From the NCBI RefSeq assembly GCF_009831575.1, contig NZ_WUUT01000002.1, positions 372,001-436,000 on the forward strand: a stretch of 64,000 nt of DNA, given 5' to 3'. This DNA comes from Halovenus carboxidivorans. Lineage in GTDB: Archaea; Halobacteriota; Halobacteria; Halobacteriales; Haloarculaceae. The position numbers were made by a program, and so were the translations under genes. Every line of letters begins with the position of its first letter. Within the stretch, counting starts at the first letter, position 1. The notes under the pieces were generated by a model. The model was not told where the DNA came from, made no database searches, and saw only the letters and a list, made by a program, of their open reading frames with translations. This document shows positions 38,438 to 46,708 of this stretch, piece by piece.

Positions 38438-38581
38438 ATGGAAACGTTTCACCTGTACTGCGAGACGTGCGCCTTCGAGCGCGAGATCGACTCCTTAGAG
38501 GACGCGCTGGAGGTCGAAATCGATCACAAGGCCCAGCACGGAAGCGCACACCAGGTCACCATCGAACGACAGGACGGCTAA
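38438..38581 (+). CDS. 47-residue CxxC/His microprotein
   Basis: The ATG at 38438 lies 10 nt after the upstream regulator stop and opens a 47-residue frame: METFHLYCETC (CxxC at 8-11), an acidic helix, then DHKAQHGSAHQVTIE with His residues at 29, 33 and 37. Cys and His spacing would allow a zinc site. Codon usage is normal for the genome. Such short Cys-rich proteins are often missed by gene callers. Function is unknown; co-transcription with the regulator is inferred from spacing. Confidence 0.65.
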   Translation: METFHLYCETCAFEREIDSLEDALEVEIDHKAQHGSAHQVTIERQDG

Positions 38582-38666
38582 TGGACTCGTCGGTGTGACC
38601 CTGCTGGTTCGGCCCCACTTCAACTCCTTCATATTAGCGGACAACCGGTACCGGATCGGAGCGACT

Positions 38667-38689
38667 ACCTCCACATGTGAGGTGAAACG
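38667..38689 (+). promoter_or_regulatory. hairpin sequestering the ribosome-binding site of the DoxX gene
   Basis: GAGGTGA (38679-38685) is a good Shine-Dalgarno 4 nt before the ATG at 38690. ACCTC (38667-38671) is its exact complement over five bases, leaving a 7-nt loop CACATGT. A CATATTA box near 38630 would start the RNA about 10 nt before the hairpin, so nearly all of the leader is this structure. Confidence 0.45.
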
Positions 38690-39238
38690 ATGGCAACGAC
38701 AGAGACGACTGACAGCGTACAGACCCGCCTGCTCGGACGAGAGTTCACCTTCCCCGTCGAAGGGACGTGGCTCGCGTACTGGCTGGTGATGTTCCGACTC
38801 GTCGGTGGGTGGTGGCTGCTACACGCCGGTCTCGACAAGCTAGTCAACTGGCCGTTCGACGCCGGCTGGTTCGTCGGAGGCGCGGCGCAGGGAACGAGCC
38901 TCGGACCGTTCGTGACCCTGTTCAGCGACGGTGCCGCGCTAACCTTTGTCAACATCGCGATCCCGATCGGCCAGACGATGATCGGGCTGGGGCTCATCCT
39001 CGGGGCACTCACCAGGACGGCCGCCTTCTTCGGGGCCTTCCTGATGGTGTTCTTCTACTTCATCAACGGCGAGACCGGCGGCTGGGCACACGGTGTGGTC
39101 ACGGGCGAACTGCTCGGCCTGCTGGTGTTCGGGATGATCGCGACGCTCGGGGCCGGGCGCGTGCTCGGTGTCGACGGCTACCTGATCCGGACGGAGTTCG
39201 TCGACAAGCACCCACGGTTGCGGTATCTCATCGGCTGA
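38690..39238 (+). CDS. DoxX/DoxD-family membrane protein
   Basis: A 182-residue protein with four hydrophobic helices (WLAYWLVMFRLVGGWWLLHAG; ALTFVNIAIPIGQTMIGLGLIL; TAAFFGAFLMVFFYFI; VVTGELLGLLVFGMIATLG). The RxxxGxxxLxxGxxK-like N-terminal pattern (R-LVGGWWLLHAGLDKL) is typical of DoxX. The family includes the small subunit of archaeal thiosulfate:quinone oxidoreductase and several oxidative-stress proteins; the exact role here is unknown. It leads a run with a 96-residue membrane protein and an HTH_10 regulator, all closely spaced. Confidence 0.85.
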   Translation: MATTETTDSVQTRLLGREFTFPVEGTWLAYWLVMFRLVGGWWLLHAGLDKLVNWPFDAGWFVGGAAQGTSLGPFVTLFSDGAALTFVNIAIPIGQTMIGLGLILGALTRTAAFFGAFLMVFFYFINGETGGWAHGVVTGELLGLLVFGMIATLGAGRVLGVDGYLIRTEFVDKHPRLRYLIG

Positions 39239-39248
39239 GGTGATCGAA

Positions 39249-39539
39249 ATGGCAGACAGAACACTTCCAACGAAAGTCGCACAGTACGTCGGCGGCGGAC
39301 TCGTCGTCTTCGGTGTCGTGGTCGTCGGACTCGTCGAGATGATCGCCGGTGCGAGCCATCCGGTCACGGCGGAGGGACAGATCGTCCACGAAGCGCTCGT
39401 CCCCATCGAGATGAGAGCCTATCTCATCCTCGCGGGGCTGGTGATCTGGGGGCTGTACGCGCTCTACCGTGTCGCCGCCGTCGCACCGGTCGGCGCCGCG
39501 GGCCAGCGGCGCAGAGTCGAAACCCGACAGCCAGAGTGA
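39249..39539 (+). CDS. small two-helix membrane protein, partner of DoxX-type gene
   Basis: A 96-residue protein with two membrane helices (QYVGGGLVVFGVVVVGLVEMIAG; RAYLILAGLVIWGLYALYRVA) joined by a short loop (HPVTAEGQIVHE), ending in a basic tail. ATG at 39249 is chosen over GTG at 39240 because GAGGTGA (38-nt-scale view: bases 39237-39243) lies 5 nt upstream as a Shine-Dalgarno. It follows the DoxX gene by 10 nt. I do not recognise a named family; the pairing suggests a small membrane complex. Confidence 0.75.
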   Translation: MADRTLPTKVAQYVGGGLVVFGVVVVGLVEMIAGASHPVTAEGQIVHEALVPIEMRAYLILAGLVIWGLYALYRVAAVAPVGAAGQRRRVETRQPE

Positions 39540-39573
39540 CGACCCCCGGAAACCCGCCGTATCTATCCGACAG

Positions 39574-39930
39574 ATGACACAGACAACGACGCCCGAATCC
39601 CTCACGGTCGTGCTGGAGATTCCCGACCGGCAGACACTCGTCGAACTGTTGTCGACGGTCGAGGAGTCGGAGTCGCCAGTCGTGACGAGAGACATCAGAC
39701 GCGCAGATGAGAGCGGGGACGGATACGTCTCCGTCGACCTCGGCGAACTGACGGCGAAACAGAAACAGGCGCTCGAACTCGCGGTCGAGGCCGGTTACTA
39801 CGAGCGGCCCAGAGACGCCGATCTCGGTGAGTTGGGCGACAGACTCGCCATCTCGAAGTCGGCGGTGTCACAGCGGCTCAGGTCCGCCGAGCGAAAACTG
39901 ATCGAGACGGCGATACGGCAGGTTGTCTGA
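39574..39930 (+). CDS. short HTH_10 (bacterio-opsin-activator-type) regulator
   Basis: A 118-residue protein. Residues 1-60 form a small alpha/beta domain (LTVVLEIPDRQTLVELLSTVEE) and ~62-112 the HTH_10 domain (LTAKQKQALELAVEAGYYERP, then LGELGDRLAISKSAVSQRL). It lacks the Cys-rich N-terminal module of its two larger neighbours on the opposite strand, though the HTH sequence (AISKSAVSQRL vs GISKSAVSQRLNAAE) is closely related. It ends 1 nt from the convergent stop at 39932 and is 34 nt after the small membrane gene, so it probably regulates or is co-expressed with the DoxX unit. Confidence 0.85.
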   Translation: MTQTTTPESLTVVLEIPDRQTLVELLSTVEESESPVVTRDIRRADESGDGYVSVDLGELTAKQKQALELAVEAGYYERPRDADLGELGDRLAISKSAVSQRLRSAERKLIETAIRQVV

Positions 39931-39931
39931 G

Positions 39932-40603
39932 TCAGGTCCGCTCTGACTGGCCGAGAAACGCTCTGACGAGTTTCGTCTCGGCGGCGTTGAGTCGCTGTGA
40001 GACGGCGGATTTCGAGATGCCTAACTTCTCGGCGCAGTCGCTCAGATCGGCACTGCGAGGGCTGTCGTAATAGCCGAGTTCCAGCGCCGTTTCGAGCGCC
40101 TCCTGCTGTTTCGCGGTGATCGCACTCACGTCGAGTTCCGTCGTGGCTCCGACGTGTCCGTCTTCGACCAGCCACTCGACAGCGACGGTCGCGCCGACAT
40201 CCCGGAGCGCGTCGACGAGCGCCCGGATTGTCTCACGGGACGGGACCGACACGACGACCGTGATCGCCCCGTCGCTGACGTCCGTGAACTCCGTGAGGCA
40301 GTCGTACTCCTCGAACACCGGACAGATGCAGTGCCCGTCGACGCGGGCCGTTCGGTAGGCCTGTGGCCGATCCTCGTACTCCAGAAGCGTATGACACTCA
40401 CGCTCCGAGTTGGCGGAGCCGGTTCCCCCCTGCTCGTCGGGATCGTACGTGAGCGACTGCGTGATCCGATCCGGCTCGTCCCCGCCGTCGAGCGCGGCGC
40501 AGGCGGCCGCGGGATCCGGACGGACCGCGAGTTGTGCCCGGACTAGCGACTGCTGGCAGTCGACCCGCTGTTCACTCCCCGAGGACCGCTCTGAATGAGC
40601 CAT
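39932..40603 (-). CDS. Cys-rich HTH_10 regulator, NarO/DmsR-like (copy 1)
   Basis: A 223-residue protein. The N-terminal half contains ECHTLLEYEDRP and DGHCICPVFEEYDCLTEF, giving a C-x(n)-CxC-x7-C cluster; then comes a small alpha/beta domain and a C-terminal HTH_10 (ITAKQQEALETALELGYYDSP, KLGISKSAVSQRLNAAE). In Haloferax, NarO and DmsR are regulators of this layout that switch on denitrification and DMSO respiration when oxygen falls, with the Cys cluster as the presumed sensor. The gene lies 5 kb from the molybdoenzyme operon and next to a paralogue, so a role in anaerobic respiration is likely but inferred. Confidence 0.82.
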   Translation of the reverse strand: MAHSERSSGSEQRVDCQQSLVRAQLAVRPDPAAACAALDGGDEPDRITQSLTYDPDEQGGTGSANSERECHTLLEYEDRPQAYRTARVDGHCICPVFEEYDCLTEFTDVSDGAITVVVSVPSRETIRALVDALRDVGATVAVEWLVEDGHVGATTELDVSAITAKQQEALETALELGYYDSPRSADLSDCAEKLGISKSAVSQRLNAAETKLVRAFLGQSERT

Positions 40604-40667
40604 TACACACGTGTACCTACCAGCGCCCCTCGTAAACGCGTGCGGCCGATTCCCAACGAGGTGGTAA

Positions 40668-41342
40668 TCACGTTGGATCGCTGTCAGATATCTCCCCGAG
40701 AAACGCCCTCACGAGCCGCGTTTCGGCGGCGTTTAGACGCTGGGAAACCGCCGATTCGGAGAGTCCGAGGCGTGCGGCGAGGTCGGACAGCGTCGCGCCA
40801 CCCTCGTAGTGGCCAGCGTTGAGGGCCGTTTCGAGGGTGTCACGCTGGGTGTCCGTGATCACGTCGGTGTCGACGGTGATCGTCTCTCCCTCGCCGTCGA
40901 CAGTCGTGATCCAGTCGATCGAGACCGTCGCGGCGACGGTACGGAGGTCGTCGATGAGATCGAACAGTTCGGCTCGACGTGAGGAGACAACTGTCACGAC
41001 GAGCGTCCCGGAGCGGACCGCTTCGAGCCGCGTAAGACAGCTGTGTGCTTTCAAAACCGGGCAGATACAGCCGTCCGTCGGTCGGGCGGAGATGTACGTA
41101 TCCCCCCCGTCACCGAGGTGGGTGTGACACCTCCCGCACCGTACCGGGTCACAGCGCCCTGATTCGTCGTGTTCGGGACACGAAGGCGGAATCTTCAGTT
41201 CGTGGGCGATCACCGCCGAATCGGTGTCGCCACTGAGGAGTACGCACGGAGCGTCCTGGTCGGGTTCGACCGCCAGTTTCGCGCGGAACAGCGGTGAGTC
41301 GTCCCTTCCGTCCGACCCTCCCGCCCGTTTGGACTGTGCCAT
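40668..41342 (-). CDS. Cys-rich HTH_10 regulator, NarO/DmsR-like (copy 2)
   Basis: A 224-residue paralogue of the neighbouring gene. It has more Cys in the N-terminal half: CPEHDESGRCDPVRCGRCHTHLG and TDGCICPVLKAHSCLTRLEAV. The shared core is CHT, DG-x-CICPV and a final Cys followed by LT. The C-terminus is HTH_10 (LGLSESAVSQRLNAAETRLVRAFLG), nearly the same recognition helix as copy 1, so the two may compete for the same sites. ATG at 41342 is preferred; a GTG immediately before (41343-41345) is also possible. Spacing of 64 nt to copy 1 allows co-transcription. Confidence 0.82.
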   Translation of the reverse strand: MAQSKRAGGSDGRDDSPLFRAKLAVEPDQDAPCVLLSGDTDSAVIAHELKIPPSCPEHDESGRCDPVRCGRCHTHLGDGGDTYISARPTDGCICPVLKAHSCLTRLEAVRSGTLVVTVVSSRRAELFDLIDDLRTVAATVSIDWITTVDGEGETITVDTDVITDTQRDTLETALNAGHYEGGATLSDLAARLGLSESAVSQRLNAAETRLVRAFLGEISDSDPT

Positions 41343-41450
41343 CACCGGGTGCTACTCGCCGGGAGGGATTAAGTAGCCATCTCGTTTCGATCCGGTAGGA
41401 ACGATTATCAGCCCACTGAAAACCGCACGGGGGAACCGTTCTGGGGGGTG

Positions 41451-42432
<982 letters not shown>

Positions 42433-42477
42433 TGATCTGTACAACCGGCTGATACCCCGACCGGCGAGAGACCGAGA

Positions 42478-42484
42478 CTTATAC
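42478..42484 (+). promoter_or_regulatory. TATA-like box of thiR
   Basis: CTTATAC lies ~27 nt before the ATG at 42507 and fixes a leaderless start. It is about 45 nt from the GTTATCA repeats, so autoregulation is possible. Confidence 0.55.
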
Positions 42485-42506
42485 TGGTTCACGCCGAAGG
42501 AGGGGT

Positions 42507-43430
42507 ATGTCGTTGCAGCTCCCGAGCGAAATCGTCGTCGAGCGGTTTCTCCCCACCGTCCGGGCGATGCTGGCGGCCGAGTTGAACGAGCGCGGACTGA
42601 CCCAGCAGGAAATCGCCGACGAGTTAGGCGTCAGTCAGGCCGCGGTCAGTCAGTACGTCCGGGGTGATGTCACCGTCGAACAGCGATTTGCGGAAGACGA
42701 GCGGCTCCGGTCGGCCGTCGATCGGATCGCCGCCGGCCTCGCGACGGACTCGATGGACAGCTACGAGGCCTTGGGAGAGCTGTTGGCCGTCATCCGGGCT
42801 TTCGAGGACCGCGGTCCGATCTGTGCCGTCCACGAGGAGGAGATGCCCGAACTGGCTGGGATGGGCTGTGATCTGTGCGTTCGGGGTGTCGACGATACGG
42901 TCGAACAGGAGCGCTCGGCGCTGGCTGCGGTCCGTCGGAGCGCCAGGCAACTCGCCAACACCCCGGGGATTGCGGAGCTGATTCCCAACGTCGGGACGAA
43001 CATCGGAACGGCGATTCCCGGGGCGACCGACGAGACCGACGTGGCGGCGGTCCCAGGCCGGCTACAGACGGTCGGGTCGCGCGTGCTCGTCCCCGCCGAC
43101 CCCGAGTTCGGCGCGTCGAAGCGAGTCGCCTCGACGATCCTCGCCGCGATGTCGATCGAACCCGATCTGCGGGGGGCGATCAACCTCGCGACGGTCGACG
43201 CCGTGCTCGATGCCGCCCGCGAACTCGGCTACGAACCCATGGTGTTCGACGCGGCGTACGAGAATCGGGAGTCACGGCTCCGCGAGGCGTTCCGACAGCG
43301 CGGGTCGGTTCCCAGAGTCATCTACCACGAGGGCGCGTTCGGGATCGAACCGATCACGTACGTGTTCGGCGAGACAGCAACGGAAGCGACGGCGCGACTG
43401 CTCGAACTACAGGAACAGATCGACAGCTAG
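42507..43430 (+). CDS. thiR: thiamine-responsive transcriptional regulator ThiR (HTH-ThiN)
   Basis: A 307-residue protein. The N-terminal XRE-type helix-turn-helix (LTQQEIADELGVSQAAVSQYVRG, ~31-53) is followed by a linker with CAVHEEEMPELAGMGCDLC (three Cys, possible metal site). The C-terminal ThiN domain (~135-307) carries IPNVGTNIG and an end (IYHEGAFGIEPITYVFG) typical of thiamine-phosphate synthase ThiN. ThiR was described in archaea as a repressor that senses thiamine phosphates through its ThiN domain. Its position divergent from thi4 fits that role. The 3' end overlaps the convergent cheC gene by 4 nt. Confidence 0.92.
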   Translation: MSLQLPSEIVVERFLPTVRAMLAAELNERGLTQQEIADELGVSQAAVSQYVRGDVTVEQRFAEDERLRSAVDRIAAGLATDSMDSYEALGELLAVIRAFEDRGPICAVHEEEMPELAGMGCDLCVRGVDDTVEQERSALAAVRRSARQLANTPGIAELIPNVGTNIGTAIPGATDETDVAAVPGRLQTVGSRVLVPADPEFGASKRVASTILAAMSIEPDLRGAINLATVDAVLDAARELGYEPMVFDAAYENRESRLREAFRQRGSVPRVIYHEGAFGIEPITYVFGETATEATARLLELQEQIDS

Positions 43431-44068
43431 TTGACGAAATTCTCGTCCGGGACCACGTCTTCCTCGACGTCGGTGTCGAGGTCGATCCCCTGGACGAGTT
43501 CGACGAGATCCCGGACCTGCGGGAACGTGTAGACAGTCAGGTCGACGTCGGCGTCGGCGGTCGTGATCTGCGAGTCGAGGACGAACACGATCTCCTCGTC
43601 GGGCCAGCCGCCCATCTTCTCGATGATCTTGTGGCTCGGGCCGTAGCTGAACGTCGGTGTCCCCATGTTGATCGTCGTATCGAGGACGTTCGCCCAGCCG
43701 TCGATGTAGCCCGAGGTCATGATGTTGCCGATCTCCTGGATGGCGGAGCGCTCCATGTCGCTGAAGCCGTTCTCGGCCGAGGAGTCGCCCGGCACCATCG
43801 ACCGGGCGAGCTGTTTGCTGTCCACAGGATCGAGCAAGAAGAGCACGTAGCCGTACGGCGGCTCGGTCAGTTCGACGAAGATCCCGACGGCTTCCTCCTC
43901 CCCCAGGTGGGTCTTCACGTCGTCCATGTGGAGGAGGTTGATCTTCGCCACCTCGATTTCGGCGTCCATCCCCGACATCTGACTCAGGCTGTCGGCGACC
44001 TGCCGGGACCCCTCCTTGGAGACCCGGTTAAAGATCTCTAATTTCCGCACGTCGACCTTGAGACTCAT
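43427..44068 (-). CDS. cheC: CheC-family chemotaxis phosphatase
   Basis: A 213-residue protein with the CheC/CheX fold. The phosphatase motif appears once clearly as S-A-I-Q-E-I-G-N within MERSAIQEIGNIMTSGYIDGWAN (~106-128); the N-terminal copy is degenerate. CheC removes phosphate from CheY-P and so resets archaellum switching. It is away from a che cluster here, convergent with thiR (4-nt overlap of stops), with a 67-nt AT-richer upstream region (ATATACG). One of several CheC paralogues is expected in haloarchaea. Confidence 0.85.
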   Translation of the reverse strand: MSLKVDVRKLEIFNRVSKEGSRQVADSLSQMSGMDAEIEVAKINLLHMDDVKTHLGEEEAVGIFVELTEPPYGYVLFLLDPVDSKQLARSMVPGDSSAENGFSDMERSAIQEIGNIMTSGYIDGWANVLDTTINMGTPTFSYGPSHKIIEKMGGWPDEEIVFVLDSQITTADADVDLTVYTFPQVRDLVELVQGIDLDTDVEEDVVPDENFVN

Positions 44069-44135
44069 ATCACGTATATTGATGTCGCCCTGTGTAAATT
44101 CTCCGCTTACCTGCCGAACAAAAAATCCGGACGAG

Positions 44136-44888
44136 TCAGCCGTCGAGATCCCCGCCCCGGATCGCTCGTTCGGCGGCGACCAGCGTCTCCTCGGGATCGA
44201 ACTCCTCGATGATCTCTGCGAGGTCGTCGTCCGCGGCGCCCGCTAACTCGCGGGCGTGAGCGGTCATGTTCGGCACCGCCCGGATGATGTTGTCGACGAC
44301 GGGGACGGCGGCCGATTGCGCCGAACGCGAGAGGGGGTTGAGGTCGATCACGATCTCTGTTTTCCCCATCTCGGCGAGGGCCTCGGCACGGTCGCCGTCC
44401 TCCAGCGGGACGAGGACGACGTCCGCGCTACCGATCCCGTCGGCGTCGACTTTCGCTCGCTCGTGATCCAGCCCTGGAATTCGGCCGTCGGCTTCGAGCC
44501 CCTTGATCTCCGTGCCGCCGTGGTCGCGGAGATGGTCGGCGATCCGCTCCATGCGCTCTCTGGTCCGGTTGAACAGGTTGACCTCGATGTCGGCGCCGGT
44601 CGCTTCGGCGAGGTCGACGATCTCCCCCGGGACCAGCGCGGCGACGTTACCGTTGACCGACAGCACCGCGTGGTCGGCGGCGAGCAGTTGGGCCGCCGCG
44701 ACGCGTTCGGCCGCGTCGGCGCTCGGGATCGTTTCCTCGCCGAGCAGGTAGTCGAAGGCCTCTCCCCGGCCCTGGGCGATCAGCCCCTGCTGGCTCGTGA
44801 TTCCCTTCTCGACGCCCGCCTCGATACGGTGTCGAGTCAGCAGCGACTCGTATCGAGGGTGACTCTCCGGGATATCGATCTCCGTCAT
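44136..44888 (-). CDS. 4-phosphopantoate--beta-alanine ligase (phosphopantothenate synthetase)
   Basis: A 250-residue archaeal enzyme joining 4-phosphopantoate to beta-alanine with ATP, replacing the bacterial PanC step. Recognisable stretches are SHPRYESLLTRHRIEAGVEKGI, NGNVAALVPGEI, EVNLFNRTRERM and VIDLNPLSRSAQSA. The ATG at 44888 begins MTEIDIPES; an earlier in-frame start would lie within the gap to the pantoate kinase gene. It follows that gene by 43 nt, so the two-step archaeal CoA branch is encoded as one unit. Confidence 0.92.
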   Translation of the reverse strand: MTEIDIPESHPRYESLLTRHRIEAGVEKGITSQQGLIAQGRGEAFDYLLGEETIPSADAAERVAAAQLLAADHAVLSVNGNVAALVPGEIVDLAEATGADIEVNLFNRTRERMERIADHLRDHGGTEIKGLEADGRIPGLDHERAKVDADGIGSADVVLVPLEDGDRAEALAEMGKTEIVIDLNPLSRSAQSAAVPVVDNIIRAVPNMTAHARELAGAADDDLAEIIEEFDPEETLVAAERAIRGGDLDG

Positions 44889-44931
44889 ACAGACGATTCC
44901 GGGCAAACCCTCGAAAACGCATCGATTCTCG

Positions 44932-45774
44932 CTACGGGTCGGGCGCGGGTTCGAGCGTCGCTCCGCCGGGATGGATCGCCGCTACCTCGGGATCGTACCC
45001 CGCCGCCGAGAGGCCGTCGTCGAGTGCGAACACCGTCTGTCCGAGCATCGCCATCGCCGCGGTGCCGCCGGCTTCGGTCACGTCCTCGATCACCCGTCGG
45101 ACCTCCTCGGTGAGCAGCCCCGATTCCCGGGAGAACCGACGTGAAGCCCGCATGAACGTCTCCAACGTCGGTTCCCCGACGACCGTCGACAGCGCCTGCT
45201 TGCCGGCCTCGGTCAGCGCGTCGGTGTCGCCGCCGAGCACCTCCGGCGTTTCGAGTTCGCCGAGGACGTGGTACTCGATCCGGCGGCGGGCCGGAATCTC
45301 GTCGAGGTCGTTGTCCTGGGGACCACCCGGCTCTAGTCTGATCGGAACACCGCCCCGGGCCTGCGCGACGACATCGCCCAGTCCGGTTCCGGCCTGGACT
45401 TCCGCGCCGTGTGCAATCGTGACGAGTTCGTTCACCGAGAGCCGCCGGTCGAAGGCCTCGTTGACCGACAGCGCCGCGCCCAGCGCCATCCCGCCCGAGA
45501 CGCCGAACCCGGAGCCGAGCGGAAGGTCTGTAACGCCGCGGATCTCCGCCGGCGCTTCGAGCGCGTCCAGAACCCGGTCGACGGCCTCCATCTCGACCGG
45601 GTCGCCGTTGAGGACGGCTCGGGGCTCCTCGGCCGGACGGGCGGTGACGGTCACCCCCTCCGTCAGCGCGAGTCCCCCCCCGCGCGAGCCCGCCTTCGTC
45701 GGATCTGGATCCGGGTTGCTGGTGAAAAACCCGGTGATGTGTCCCGGCACGAATGCCTGCGCCACGTTCGTCAT
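44932..45774 (-). CDS. pantoate kinase (GHMP family)
   Basis: A 280-residue GHMP kinase that phosphorylates pantoate, the first archaeal-specific step to CoA. FVPGHITGFF at the N-terminus and the phosphate-binding LPLGSGFGVSGGMALG motif are diagnostic. I start at the second Met (TNVAQAFVPG, 45774) because GTTAAG on the minus strand (plus-strand 45799-45804) is then ~27 nt upstream; the Met at 45783 would be too close to it. It is followed by the phosphopantothenate synthetase gene. Confidence 0.92.
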   Translation of the reverse strand: MTNVAQAFVPGHITGFFTSNPDPDPTKAGSRGGGLALTEGVTVTARPAEEPRAVLNGDPVEMEAVDRVLDALEAPAEIRGVTDLPLGSGFGVSGGMALGAALSVNEAFDRRLSVNELVTIAHGAEVQAGTGLGDVVAQARGGVPIRLEPGGPQDNDLDEIPARRRIEYHVLGELETPEVLGGDTDALTEAGKQALSTVVGEPTLETFMRASRRFSRESGLLTEEVRRVIEDVTEAGGTAAMAMLGQTVFALDDGLSAAGYDPEVAAIHPGGATLEPAPDP

Positions 45775-45894
45775 GGGGAGCATTCAGCGAGCCAGCGGCT
45801 TAACGGTGATTGTCTGCGGAGCCGCCCGGATCTGTTCGCTCGCCGTCTCGTACCCCGTCGCTTATGTGTGTTTGCGCTGCATTGCTGTGTATAC

Positions 45895-46197
45895 ATGCCA
45901 ACGGTAAGCGTTCGGATCCCCGAGGAGGAGAAAGAAGAACTGGACGAGGTCGCCGAACTGCTCGAACAGGACCGGAGCACGACGATGCGGCAGGCGATTC
46001 GCGAGGGCGTCGAGACGCTCCGGACCCGCCACGCCGTCGAGCGATACCAGAGCGGCGAGGTCTCGATCAACGAGGCCGCCCGGTTGGCCGGCGTCTCGAT
46101 CGCCGAGTGGCTCGAACTGGCGCAGGATCGGGGGCTGACGACTCAACTCGACGAGACCGATCTCACCTTCGACGCCGAGCGGGCGGGTGAGCTGTGA
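45895..46197 (+). CDS. UPF0175-type antitoxin
   Basis: A 100-residue protein. Residues 1-45 look like a ribbon-helix-helix DNA-binding domain (TVSVRIPEEEKEELDEVAELLEQDRSTTMRQAIREGV), and 46-90 carry the UPF0175 helix-turn-helix (YQSGEVSINEAARLAGVSIAEWLELAQDRGL). CTTATG at 45861-45866 is a suitable TATA box for the ATG at 45895. One base separates its stop from the toxin start, the usual type II arrangement in which the antitoxin neutralises the toxin and represses the operon. Confidence 0.87.
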   Translation: MPTVSVRIPEEEKEELDEVAELLEQDRSTTMRQAIREGVETLRTRHAVERYQSGEVSINEAARLAGVSIAEWLELAQDRGLTTQLDETDLTFDAERAGEL

Positions 46198-46198
46198 G

Positions 46199-46708
46199 AT
46201 GGTCGTGTACGTCGACGCGACGCCGCTGTACGACCTGGGACAGATCGGGGAACTCGACTTGCTCCGGGTCTTCGAGACCGACCCCGTGATCCCGCAGGCG
46301 GTCGTCGAGGAGATCACCGTCGAACCGGCCGCCACGAACCTCGGCCGGTTCATCGAGGAACACGAAATCGAGACAGATCCGGACACCGCGGAGTGGATCG
46401 ACGACGCGAAGGGGCTGTTAGACGAATCCGAGACGACCAGCGACGTCGTGCTCGTCGCCTGTCTGCTCGGGGCCCGTGACCGGGAGGGACCGGCCGCGCT
46501 CGTCTCCGACGACCGGCGGTTGCGCGCCGTCGCAGAGGGACTCGGCGCGACGGTCACCGGCACCTTCGGCGTGACGACCCGGGCGGCGGTCGACAGCAAG
46601 TACTTCCCGGCGACACAGGCCAAACGCGTGATTCGCCGCACCGACCACCACGGCGTCCAGATGACCGGGCGGTTGCGCGAGCGAGCGATCGGCGAGGTCG
46701 ACGGGTAG
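46199..46708 (+). CDS. PIN-like (DUF3368-type) toxin
   Basis: A 169-residue protein. Acidic PIN-domain positions are visible: VYVDATPLYDLGQIG (Asp near residue 5), QAVVEEI (Glu), DVVLVACLLGARD (Asp) and LVSDDRRLRAVAEG (Asp pair). PIN toxins of the VapC type cleave RNA, while DUF3368 members are less studied. The paired upstream UPF0175 gene supports a toxin-antitoxin module. Its stop abuts the menE stop on the opposite strand with no spacer. Confidence 0.85.
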   Translation: MVVYVDATPLYDLGQIGELDLLRVFETDPVIPQAVVEEITVEPAATNLGRFIEEHEIETDPDTAEWIDDAKGLLDESETTSDVVLVACLLGARDREGPAALVSDDRRLRAVAEGLGATVTGTFGVTTRAAVDSKYFPATQAKRVIRRTDHHGVQMTGRLRERAIGEVDG

